Shown here in pieces: positions 1 to 7,210 of a DNA stretch of 39,039 bases. The number at the start of each line of letters is the position of its first letter. Positions within the stretch are counted from its first letter, which is position 1. The notes under the pieces are model-generated. The model searched no databases. It was not told the origin of the DNA and saw only the letters and a list, made by a program, of their open reading frames with translations. The position numbers and the translations under genes were made by a program. Source of the DNA: Actinacidiphila oryziradicis. GTDB lineage: Bacteria > Actinomycetota > Actinomycetes > Streptomycetales > Streptomycetaceae. The DNA is taken from contig NZ_SUMC01000070.1 of the NCBI RefSeq assembly GCF_005047355.1, forward strand, positions 1-39,039, in the 5' to 3' direction.

Positions 1-182
1 TACGCCACCGGAGTCCACACCCTCACCCCGAGGTTCGGACCCCACCGCGACGACAGACGGCCACGCCGCGCCCGAAAAGCCTGAATCACTCAGGCACACA
101 CAGAGTTCCAGAGACGCTCCGACTCAGCGCATCTGCATCGGCCTGACTCTGTGGAGTGCGTGGGGCTCTGCTAGAGGTTGTC

Positions 183-659
183 ATGACCGATGAACAGAAG
201 CCGAAAACCCGTGCTCGCAAGAGGGCGATCCGCGCTCGCATGGAGCAGACAGGTGAGCCCTTCAGTGTTGCGGCCCGGCACGTAGCCGCCAAGCACGATC
301 GGAAGACCGCGGAGCGGTCCGCTGCCGAGAGCCCGGCCCAGCGCGGACGTGCCCGTGACGACCACTCGGTTTCGCAGGAAGCCGAGGTCAACAACGCTCT
401 GGCTCCCGCCAAGCACGCTGGGCGACATGACGTGAGCAACGCCTACCGACCACACGTCGGCGTCGAGGAGGCTCACCGTGTGCAACTCACTGTCGAAGAA
501 GCACGCAGCGTGCTTCGTGCCGCTGAGCGCGAGTCGCCGTGCACGCATGCCCTCATCTCGGTGCTCCTCACCGGAGGGCTACGCCTCCAGGAAGCCCACA
601 CCGCCCGTGCCGAGCACCTGGGCGTCGCCCCGGCCGCATCGAGGGTCTGGTCCTTCTGA
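183..659 (+). pseudogene. Chimeric tyrosine-recombinase-like fragment
   Basis: The frame opens at an ATG with an AGAGG box seven bases upstream and would give about 158 residues. The first 40 residues are a basic stretch (KTRARKRAIRARMEQTGEPF, then SVAARH) of a type found at the start of many streptomycete plasmid and transposon proteins. From about residue 108 the text changes to the start of a tyrosine recombinase catalytic domain (LTVEEARSVLRAAERES, then LISVLLTGGLRLQEA). There is no R-H-R-Y active site. The frame is lost near 640, and recombinase-like text may go on in another frame to about 778. I read it as a decayed recombinase joined to an unrelated N-terminal segment. The exact recombinase subfamily cannot be told from this piece. 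Confidence 0.5.
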
Positions 660-909
660 ACCAGGCTGGTCGGCAAGCCCTGCCCGCTCAGGGCTGCACC
701 CTCGTGTACCCGCGAGGCCGGCGGTACCGCGCCGGCCCCGAGCTGTCTGCCGGTTGGGTCTCTACGCCCGCGATGTGAGTGACGGTTACTCAGTCGCTAT
801 TCACAGACCCTAAACGTCCCGGTCTTGGCCATCAATCGCGTAGCCGGCCCTGTAGGGTGCCAGAAGTCCGCACGGGCTCTGATCAGGTATTTTGTGTCTC
901 CGGTTGATC

Positions 910-1436
910 ATGGCAAGCTCGGATCGCATGGCGTTGCGCATGCTCTACCTGGTCTTCCACCGACTCCTCGGGCTGCTTCTGCTGCTGTCGTGTTCGGAGG
1001 CGGTCAAGGAGGCCGAGCTGCTCGCGCTGCGCCATGAGGTCGCGGTGCTGCGCCGGCAGTTCGGCACGCGGCCGCGCCTGACGTGGCCGGAGCGTGCGGT
1101 GCTCGCCGCCCTGGCCCGACACCTGCCGGCCCGACTGCGCCGCCACCGCCTGGTCACCCCCGCCACCCTGCTGGCCTGGCACCGTCGCCTGCTGCGCTGG
1201 AAGTGGAAACAAAGACCCCCGCGCACCGGCCGCCCACCGATCCCCGAGCACCTGGCCGCGCTCATCCCGCCTGACCGACGACAACCCCAGCTGGGGCTAC
1301 TCGAGAATCCAGGGCGAGGTGCGCCGCCTCGGCCACCGGGTCGGCGCCTCCACCATCCTCCCCCAGCCTTCGGCCGGGAGGTGCCCCCAGGATCCTGCGC
1401 CGGGCCGGCCTCGATCCCGCACCGCGCCGCGGCGGC
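910..1436 (+). pseudogene. Insertion-sequence transposase (integrase-core type), broken
   Basis: The ATG at 910 opens a transposase N-terminal region of the IS3/IS481-like integrase-core kind: residues AVKEAELLALRHEVAVLRRQ, then LVTPATLLAWHRRLLRWKW and RTGRPPIPEH. The frame breaks near 1268, and the text continues in another frame as RLTDDNPSWGYSRIQGE and RLGHRVGASTI. A 33-base palindromic repeat then interrupts it at 1358, after which RILRRAGLDPAPRRG would resume. The DDE catalytic domain is missing because sugar-permease sequence starts at about 1437. The single open frame from 892 to 1920 therefore joins two unrelated genes by chance. Confidence 0.7.
1358..1390 (+). repeat. 33-base palindromic interspersed repeat inside a transposase remnant
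   Basis: The unit runs from CTCCCCCAGCC to GGTGCCCCCAG and can fold as a short hairpin. It interrupts the transposase reading between the residues GASTI and RILRRAG. Related units occur at 2010-2042 and 14529-14598. Elements with the core GAGGTGCCCCC are common between streptomycete genes; here the unit is inside a former coding region. Confidence 0.7.
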
Positions 1437-1920
1437 GCCCTGGCTGGTGATCGTGACAGTACGGCTGTGGCTCCAGGTCGGCTTCTACATGATCCATTTC
1501 CTGGCCGGCTTCCAGCGCATCGACCCCGTGCTGTACGAGGCGGCCGCCGTAGACGGGGCACGGCCCGGCTGGCAGGTACTGCGGCACATCACGCTGCCGC
1601 AACTGCGCGCCACCTCGATCACGGTGGGACTGCTCCTGGTCATCAACGCCTTCCAGGCCTTCGACGAGTTCTACAACCTCCTGTCGAACGCCCGCGGCTA
1701 CCCGCCCTACGCCCGCCCGCCGCTGGTGTACCTCGACGACACCGCCCTCGGACAGGGGCAGAACTTCGGGCTGGGCAGCGCGGGAGCGGTGATCCTCGTG
1801 CTGATCATCGCCGTGGTGACAGTGGGACAGTCCTGGTGGTTCCGGCTCGGCAAGAGGGGGGAGTCACCATGGACAACGCCCAAGTACGGGTCGGGCGGGC
1901 CCTGCGGCTCGCCCTGCTGA
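1437..1920 (+). pseudogene. Sugar ABC transporter permease (MalF/UgpA type), C-terminal part
   Basis: From about 1437 the frame encodes the last third of a binding-protein-dependent sugar permease: hydrophobic segments (LQVGFYMIHFLAGFQ and GSAGAVILVLIIAVVTVG) around an EAA loop (VLYEAAAVDGARPGWQVLRH, then ITLPQL). The loop contacts the ATPase in this family. The first membrane segments are missing, replaced by transposase sequence. The end overlaps the start of a second permease at 1869, the usual operon order, but the frame runs 17 codons past it, so a small indel near the GGGGGG run at 1855 is likely. It is a dead relic of another sugar importer, probably once linked to the carbohydrate locus to its right. 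Confidence 0.75.
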
Positions 1921-1949
1921 TCGCACTGGCCCTGCTTTTCCCTGGTTGA
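1869..1949 (+). pseudogene. Sugar ABC permease (MalG type), N-terminal remnant
   Basis: An ATG behind GGGGGGAG opens 26 residues (MDNAQVRVGRALRLALLIAL, then ALLFPG) that look like the start of the second permease of a sugar ABC importer, up to the beginning of its first membrane helix. The sequence then changes to transposase remnant and a stop follows. Its place right after the first permease fits the usual malF-malG order. Confidence 0.55.
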
Positions 1950-2135
1950 TCGCGAAGCTGCGGATCGCCATGTTTTCCGGTCCGAGTTTTGCCGGTGCGG
2001 ACCTTGGTGGAGGTGCCCCCGGGCGGAGCCTGGGGGCACCTCGCGGAAGACGGTGTCCCGCGCGAAATGGAGCCGGTTTTCATTCATCCACTGTGACCGC
2101 ACGATCTTCGCGATCCGCTCGGGCCTCGATCATTC
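1950..2135 (-). pseudogene. Transposase C-terminal fragment, ISAs1/IS4-like
   Basis: On the minus strand the text reads RPERIAKIVRSQWMNENRLH, FARDTVF and, after an interruption, KVRTGKTRTENMAIRSFAI in shifting frames. This resembles the C-terminal signature of ISAs1-type transposases (HW-x-ENxLHWxRDVxF, then a charged RTGN segment and MAxLRNLA). The interruption is a 33-base palindromic repeat at 2010-2042. The upstream DDE residues are not present here. Family assignment is by eye and tentative. Confidence 0.5.
2010..2042. repeat. 33-base palindromic repeat, second copy
   Basis: The arms GAGGTGCCCCC (2010-2020) and GGGGGCACCTC (2032-2042) pair perfectly around an 11-base loop. The copy lies inside the minus-strand transposase remnant, between the residues DTVFRE and TKVRTGK. 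Confidence 0.75.
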
Positions 2136-2169
2136 ACGTGCGCGCGCCGGCGTGAGGGGCTCGGTGGGG

Positions 2170-2320
2170 GTGTGTCCGGGGAGACGATCAGGTGCAGCTG
2201 CCGAAGTCTGGGTCTGGGGAGCCGGTGCAGGAGCGCGGCCAGGAAAGCGCGGTCCGCCGTGGTGACGCGTGGCCTGTCGATCTGCCGCTGCAGGACCGCC
2301 CGCTGGTGGCGCAGCATCAC
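2170..2320 (-). pseudogene. Transposase N-terminal fragment (integrase-core IS type)
   Basis: On the minus strand the frame starting at 2320 reads LRHQRAVLQRQIDRPRVTTA, then DRAFLAALLHRLPRPRLRQ and LHLIVSPDT. This is the conserved N-terminal block of an integrase-core transposase, just before its usual LLxWHR segment. The text leaves the family after VSPDT, so about 50 residues survive. It is a different IS from the one at 910. Confidence 0.6.
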
Positions 2321-2394
2321 ACAATCGATCAGGCTGACATGCCTGTCCGGCGACCCTCAGCCGTTCGCGGGAACCTGCACGTCACGGGCCATGG

Positions 2395-2586
2395 ATGGGA
2401 TTTTCGGCACCGTCGCTGACCGAGATGCCGTCCTGCCTGGCCAAGAGGAACATCCACGTCGAAGTGACCGAGCAGCCCGCCAACCGTTACTGGACCTTCC
2501 AGTGGGTGGAGACTGCGATCTCCGCCGCCCTCGCCGCGCTGCTGGCCGGCGTGGGTTTCTGGCGGATCCGCGGCCGGCTCGCCTGA
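2395..2586 (+). pseudogene. Membrane-protein C-terminal fragment
   Basis: Sixty-three residues end in YWTFQWVETAISAALAALLA, then GVGFWRIRGRLA, a single membrane helix followed by a basic tail. The preceding residues (PSCLAKRNIHVEVTEQPANR) look like an extracytoplasmic loop. Similar C-termini, as I recall, end some actinobacterial ABC-transporter-like membrane proteins. There is no ribosome-binding site in front of the ATG, so it is more likely the tail of a lost gene than a real small protein. Confidence 0.4.
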
Positions 2587-2646
2587 CGGTGCAGCCGCCG
2601 CGGACCCGCCCGCGGTAGGCGCCGCCCGGCCGACGGCAACCCGGTG

Positions 2647-2790
2647 TCCATCCCGGTCTCCGGCGCGGTCCACGTCGTCCTGCGGCTGAACGTCACCGCC
2701 GGCACCGGATGGCCGGCCGGCCAGGTCTCGGAGTTCCAGGTCTTCGACGGCAGCCCGCCGCGGGCGGACGAACGCGCCGGAACGGGCATC
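2647..2790 (+). pseudogene. F5/8 type C (discoidin-like) carbohydrate-binding domain, C-terminal remnant
   Basis: The residues VSIPVSGAVHVVLRLNVTAG, then TGWPAGQVSEFQVF match the last strands of F5/8C-type domains that close many actinobacterial glycoside hydrolases (R-x-L-x-x-T-x-N-T-G-W-x-x-x-Q-x-x-E). The frame has no proper stop after the domain, so it is damaged. It suggests a further secreted carbohydrase once stood left of the GH15 gene. Confidence 0.55.
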
Positions 2791-2803
2791 CCGTTCCGGC
2801 GCG
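2773..2803. terminator. Bidirectional hairpin terminator
   Basis: The arms CGCGCCGGAACGGG and CCCGTTCCGGCGCG form a perfect 14-bp stem around a CAT loop, 17 bases past the stop of the minus-strand GH15 gene. There is no U-run, as is usual in high-GC actinobacteria. Confidence 0.8.
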
Positions 2804-2820
2804 TCGCGTGGTGCGGTCGG

Positions 2821-5022
2821 TCAGGAGCCGCCGGGGACGGACGCCGGCGGGACCGGGGCCGCGATCGGCGGGGTGACGCGCATCTCGGTCTGGCCGGCGT
2901 ACTGGAGGGAGGCCAGGACGTACCAGGCGCCGGTGACCGGTTCCACCATGGTGGAGACGATCGGCTTCTGGGTGACGTTGGAGGTCGCCTCGCCGGGCGG
3001 CATGTAACCGGTGGCGGTGCGGGAGGTGTACCAGGTCAGGCGGTTAAGGGCGTCGGTCTTGTCGCCGAGGTAGAGCTGGTCGAGGGCGACGTACATCGAC
3101 ATCTGCGGCCAGGACGGCTCGGCGCTCAGGGCCTCGTTGCCGGCCGGGCTGTACTGCGAGGTGTAGTAGAACGTGTCGCCGACGTAGCGGGCGATGCCGT
3201 AGGTGTCCTGGGTCAGCGTCGCGGTGATCTTGGCGATGTGCGACTCGGCGTAGGCGCTGCTCACCGGGACGACGCCGAGGACGATCAGCATGTCGGAGGA
3301 GGAGTCGACCGGGTCGACGCGGGCGGTGTTGTCGGTGTTGACCGCGCGGTCGAAGTAGCCGCCGCCGGCCGAGTTCCACAGGCCGGCCGGGCTGGCCTCG
3401 GAGTCACGGTAGACGGCGGACTGGATGGTGGCGGCGGCCGAGGCCCAGCCGCTCTCCAGCGAGGAGTTGTTCTCGGCGACGGCGAGCTGCTCGGCGGCGT
3501 ACAGGCCGCCGACGTAGGTGGCCTGGGTGAACGCGTTGTACTCGACGTTCTCCTCCCAGATGGAGTTGTCCGCCGGGCCGAAGCCGTTCGAGCCGATGCC
3601 GTTCTTGATGAAGTTGGCGGCCTTCTGCACGGCCGGCCACATGGCGCTCAGGAACGAGGAGTCGCTGGTGGCGGCGTAGTGGCGGGCGACGCCGTCGATG
3701 AACAGGCCGACCGAGTCGTCCTCGGGTTCGACGAAGCTGACGTGCGCGCCGGTCCACTCGTCGTAGGTGGTGCCGAACGATCCGTCGGAGTTCTGGATGG
3801 AGGCGAGCCAGCGGAAGTACTTGTCGGCCTCCGCGTGGTGGCCGGCCGCGTCGATGGCCAGGGCGGTGACGGCCGAGTCGCGGACCCAGGTCTTGTAGCC
3901 GTAGGCGATCGGGTTGGTGGAGGCCGGCCAGGTGCCCAGCGCCGGGTTCTGGGTCTGCTTCATGGCGATCAGCGCCCGGTCGTACGCGGTTGACAGCCCG
4001 GAGTCGGTGAAGGTCGACGTGGTGCGCTTGCCGGCGTTGAGCCAGTTGGTGTACGCGGTGGTGGTCTGGTTCTGCCAGTAGGTGTCGGCCTGCGCACGAG
4101 CGGTGTCGGCGTCAGCGAGCACGGCCGAAGCGGAGGAGTCGATGGCCAGGTAGAACGAGGTGGACACCGAGGAGTTGGCAGGGACGGTGACCTTCTTCGA
4201 CAGGCCCACCGAGACGTCGGCGGCGGACACCGAGTTGTTGTCTGGCAGGTTGCCGGAGGCGTCGAAGGCGTACCAGGGCGCGACAGTCGCGCTGGAGGTG
4301 CTGGAGTCGGAGTCGTCGCCGACCTGGTGGCTGGTCGGCGCGCCGAACGAGCCGAGGACCAGGTGGTACTGGCCGGAGGCCGACATGTCGACGACGTCGG
4401 CGTTGCGGGTGGAGTCCCAGGTCGCCGAGACCTGCTTGCCGCTGCTGGCTCCGGTGTTGTTGACGTGCAGCTGGTCGAGGATGTTCTCGGTGACCGCCGT
4501 GGACGTGGTGTTGTTCAGGCGGTAGGTGACGACCATGAAGTGCTGGTCGGGCACCTCGGCGTAGTCGCGGCCGATGGTCACCGGCATCGCGGTGCCGTTG
4601 TAGGCGCCGTAGTCCGAGCGCAGGATGCCGCCGGAGTCGAGGTAGCCGGTCGCGGAGGAGAACTGGTGCACCTGGTCGTACTTGACCCCGTGCGTCTCGT
4701 CGCGGAAGAAGCCGGTGTAGTCGTTGATCTGGTTGGTGTCCGAGGCGGACGACGCGGTGCCGCCCGGCGAGAAGTGCAGCTCGGCCAGCCGCGGCCCGTA
4801 CCGGGTGTTGGTGTCGGTCTGGGCCAGCTGCGACGCCATCCAGATGCCGGTGGTGTCGCTCCAGTTGTTCATGTAGAGCGAGCGGGCCGTCTCGGTCGTG
4901 GGCTGCGTGGTGGTGGCCGCCGCGGCGGGCGCGGCGTTCACCGCCGCCGCGCCGACCGCACCGGTCACGGCCATCGCGCCGGCCGTGGCCAAGCCGATCA
5001 GTCGTATCCGAAGTCTCTTCAT
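2821..5022 (-). CDS. Secreted GH15 glucoamylase/glucodextranase-like enzyme
   Basis: The product has 733 residues. The ATG at 5022 is chosen because a GAGAGG box precedes it and a signal peptide follows (MKRLRIRLIGLATAGAM, alanine-rich to about residue 37); the open frame runs further upstream without a good start. Residues 45-330 form a beta-sandwich-like N-terminal domain; residues 360-715 are an (alpha/alpha)6 barrel with GH15 landmarks: WVRDSAVTALAIDAAGH, FVEPEDD, SIWEENVEYNAFTQATYVGG. The Glu after Trp (E490) matches the general acid of glucoamylases (DLWEE). At the usual place of the catalytic base (EQY) the sequence has TSQYSPAGNEALSAE, with Ser622 instead of Glu; E630 is a possible substitute. 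GH15 enzymes release glucose from non-reducing ends of alpha-1,4 or alpha-1,6 glucans. The divergent isomalto-dextranase-like neighbour suggests dextran as substrate. Exact specificity is inferred. Confidence 0.85.
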   Translation of the reverse strand: MKRLRIRLIGLATAGAMAVTGAVGAAAVNAAPAAAATTTQPTTETARSLYMNNWSDTTGIWMASQLAQTDTNTRYGPRLAELHFSPGGTASSASDTNQINDYTGFFRDETHGVKYDQVHQFSSATGYLDSGGILRSDYGAYNGTAMPVTIGRDYAEVPDQHFMVVTYRLNNTTSTAVTENILDQLHVNNTGASSGKQVSATWDSTRNADVVDMSASGQYHLVLGSFGAPTSHQVGDDSDSSTSSATVAPWYAFDASGNLPDNNSVSAADVSVGLSKKVTVPANSSVSTSFYLAIDSSASAVLADADTARAQADTYWQNQTTTAYTNWLNAGKRTTSTFTDSGLSTAYDRALIAMKQTQNPALGTWPASTNPIAYGYKTWVRDSAVTALAIDAAGHHAEADKYFRWLASIQNSDGSFGTTYDEWTGAHVSFVEPEDDSVGLFIDGVARHYAATSDSSFLSAMWPAVQKAANFIKNGIGSNGFGPADNSIWEENVEYNAFTQATYVGGLYAAEQLAVAENNSSLESGWASAAATIQSAVYRDSEASPAGLWNSAGGGYFDRAVNTDNTARVDPVDSSSDMLIVLGVVPVSSAYAESHIAKITATLTQDTYGIARYVGDTFYYTSQYSPAGNEALSAEPSWPQMSMYVALDQLYLGDKTDALNRLTWYTSRTATGYMPPGEATSNVTQKPIVSTMVEPVTGAWYVLASLQYAGQTEMRVTPPIAAPVPPASVPGGS

Positions 5023-5102
5023 GCGTGAGCCTCTCACGTCAGCCACACCGTCGGGGGGACCACCGGGGGCGTCAGTGGGCGTGACCGACCTCGGGGCGGC
5101 AA

Positions 5103-5137
5103 GAGTGTCGTGCAAGTTAATTGCGCCCGTCAAGCAA
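5103..5137 (-). promoter_or_regulatory. Promoter box of the GH15 gene (mirror copy of 5219-5253)
   Basis: Read on the minus strand, TTGACG (5128-5133) and GACACT (5104-5109) are 18 bases apart and lie about 80 bases before the GH15 start. The 35-base box matches the box at 5219-5253 in inverted orientation at 27 of 35 positions, including the spacer core AATT and TGCACGA. Conservation of the spacer, not just of the hexamers, suggests a regulator site laid over the promoter. Confidence 0.65.
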
Positions 5138-5218
5138 CAAACCCGGTTTGATACCGACACGTTGGCGAACAGCCCGGGCAGATTACGGCCAGGCAACGGA
5201 AAACTGTCGGGGAGTTTT

Positions 5219-5253
5219 TTCCTTGACACACGTAATTCACCTGCACGAGACTC
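5219..5253 (+). promoter_or_regulatory. Promoter box of the GH27-ROK operon
   Basis: TTGACA (5223-5228) and GAGACT (5247-5252) are 18 bases apart, with the conserved spacer CACGTAATTCACCTGCAC. A start of transcription near 5259 would leave a leader of about 50 bases before the GH27 gene. The mirror-image partner is at 5103-5137. The ROK repressor of this operon is the obvious candidate ligand, which is inference. Confidence 0.65.
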
Positions 5254-5310
5254 GCCACGGTCCCGACGGGCCACGGGCGGCGGCGCCCGGGTCGGCGAAC
5301 GGAGGCACGG

Positions 5311-7182
5311 ATGAACATCTCACGACGCGCCCTGCTCACGGGAGCGGGCGCCGCGGCGCTCGGCGGCATGACCGCGATGGCGCGGCAGCACGGCGCGACG
5401 GAGGTGCCGCTGCGGGTGGCACAGGCGGCGGCCGCATCGATCAGCCCTACCAGCCGCAACAGCGTCTACACCCGATCCGGCGCCGGTCCGCTGTACTGGT
5501 CGGCGTACAGCTGGGACTACGCCAACAACGCCACGCTGCCGGAGTCGGTCTGGAAGTCCAACGTCGACTGGGCGGCCTCGACCTTCAAGTCCTCCGGCTA
5601 CACGATGGTGTGCACCGACGGCTGGGTCGACTACACGCAGAACACCAACGCCAACGGCTACATCCTCAGCTACAGCGACTCCTGGGCCGGCGACTGGAGC
5701 TACTGGTCGACCTACTGCTCCTCCAAGGGCCTCAAGCTCGGCGTCTACTACAACCCGCTGTGGGTGAGCGCGGCCGCGGTGGCCGACTCCACCAAGACGG
5801 TCACCGGCATGTCCGGCGTGACCGTCGGCTCGATCGTCGACAGCGGCGACTACCTCAACTCCAACGGCGAGCTGTACTGGGTCGACGTCACCAAGAACGG
5901 CGCCAAGCAGTTCATCCAGGGCTACGTCAACTACTTTAAGAACATGGGCGTCAGCTACCTGCGCACCGACTTCTGGGCCTGGTACGAGGCGGGGACCACC
6001 GACGGCCAGACCCGCATCGTCGCGCACGGCCCGGCCAACTACGCGACAGCGCTGGAGTGGATAGCCGAGGCGGCCGGCGACACGATGGAAGTCAGCGTCG
6101 TCATGCCGAACATGTACAACAACGGCGCCAACGAGGTGCTGTACGGCGACATGGTCCGGGTCAACAACGATGCGACCACCGGCGGCTGGACCCACCTGAG
6201 CGGCGGCCGGCAGACCTGGCAGGACAGCTGGTCGCAGTGGGACAACGCGTTCTGCGGCTTCACCGGCTGGGCGCACCGCTCCGGCCGCGGCCAGCTGATC
6301 CTCGACGGCGACTTCCTGATGATGAACACCTTCGCTTCGGACGCCGAACGGCAGACCGCCATCAACCTGTTCACCGTGGCCGGCTCGCCGATCGCCATCT
6401 CGGACCGGGTGGACAACATCGGGTCCAACGCGTCGTTCTACACCAACAGCGACGTGCTGAGCCTGCACAACCAGGGCCTGACCGGCAAGCCGTACTTCAA
6501 CAACGGCAACCTGTACTCGGTGGACGGCACCGCGCGCGACACCGAGCGCTGGATGGGCCAACTGCCGGACGGTTCGTGGGCGGTCGCGCTGTTCAACCGC
6601 AACGACACCAGCACGGTGACGAAGTCGGTCAACTTCAATACCGACCTGGGCATCGTGGGCTCGGCCGACGTCAAGGACATGTGGTCGCACACCGACCTGG
6701 GGTCGATGACGTCGTTCTCCGCGAGCCTGGCGCCGCACGCCTCACGGCTGGTGCACGTGGTGCCGGCCGAGACGACCAAGCGGTACCAGGCAGCGTTCGC
6801 GGCCTGGGGCGGCGGCGCGAACTTCAACAACAACCACACCGGCTACTCGGCGATGGGCTTCGTCGACAAGCTGGAGTCGGCCGAGGCCGGCGCCAACGTC
6901 ACTTTCGCGGTGCAGGCCACCACGGCCGGGTCACACACCGTCAACTACCGTTACGGCAACGGCAACGGCGCGGCCGGCACCGTGACGGTCGAGGTCGAGG
7001 GCGCCGCCCGCAACGTGATCGGCGCGCCGCAGACCGTCTCCTTCCCGGCCACCGCCGACTGGAACACCTGGGCCACCGTCTCCGGCACGCTGACGCTGGC
7101 CGCCGGTCTCAACCTGATCACGATCGCCCGCACCGCTTCGGACGCCGGGGCGATCAACCTCAACTACATCGAAGTGAGCTGA
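5311..7182 (+). CDS. Tat-exported GH27 isomalto-dextranase-like enzyme with CBM35/CBM6-like domain
   Basis: The product has 623 residues, with the ATG preceded by GGAGG. The N-terminus (NISRRALLTGAGAAALGG) is a twin-arginine signal. Residues about 50-400 are a GH27-type (beta/alpha)8 barrel: CTDGWVDY, LGVYYNPLW, YLRTDFWAWY, RVNNDATTGGW, LDGDFLMMNTFASD. By family position D220 (in YLRTDF) is the nucleophile and D287 (in VNND) the acid/base. A beta-sandwich of about 80 residues follows, then a C-terminal CBM35/CBM6-like domain (about 500-623: YQAAFAAWGGGANFNNNH to INLNYIEV). The residue order (Tat signal, NSVYTRSGAGP, IDW, CTDGW, NPLW) resembles Arthrobacter isomalto-dextranase, a GH27 member that frees isomaltose from dextran ends, more than alpha-galactosidases. 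The ROK gene starts 28 bases downstream. Substrate is inferred; alpha-galactosidase is the alternative. Confidence 0.8.
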   Translation: MNISRRALLTGAGAAALGGMTAMARQHGATEVPLRVAQAAAASISPTSRNSVYTRSGAGPLYWSAYSWDYANNATLPESVWKSNVDWAASTFKSSGYTMVCTDGWVDYTQNTNANGYILSYSDSWAGDWSYWSTYCSSKGLKLGVYYNPLWVSAAAVADSTKTVTGMSGVTVGSIVDSGDYLNSNGELYWVDVTKNGAKQFIQGYVNYFKNMGVSYLRTDFWAWYEAGTTDGQTRIVAHGPANYATALEWIAEAAGDTMEVSVVMPNMYNNGANEVLYGDMVRVNNDATTGGWTHLSGGRQTWQDSWSQWDNAFCGFTGWAHRSGRGQLILDGDFLMMNTFASDAERQTAINLFTVAGSPIAISDRVDNIGSNASFYTNSDVLSLHNQGLTGKPYFNNGNLYSVDGTARDTERWMGQLPDGSWAVALFNRNDTSTVTKSVNFNTDLGIVGSADVKDMWSHTDLGSMTSFSASLAPHASRLVHVVPAETTKRYQAAFAAWGGGANFNNNHTGYSAMGFVDKLESAEAGANVTFAVQATTAGSHTVNYRYGNGNGAAGTVTVEVEGAARNVIGAPQTVSFPATADWNTWATVSGTLTLAAGLNLITIARTASDAGAINLNYIEVS

Positions 7183-7210
7183 CCCGCGTGAGGCATTTGG
7201 AGGCGGCCCG

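Noticed and set aside
2644..3993. 449-residue plus-strand frame rich in Gly/Val/Asp
   Set aside because: Antisense to the GH15 gene; only its first 45 residues (the F5/8C remnant) are meaningful.
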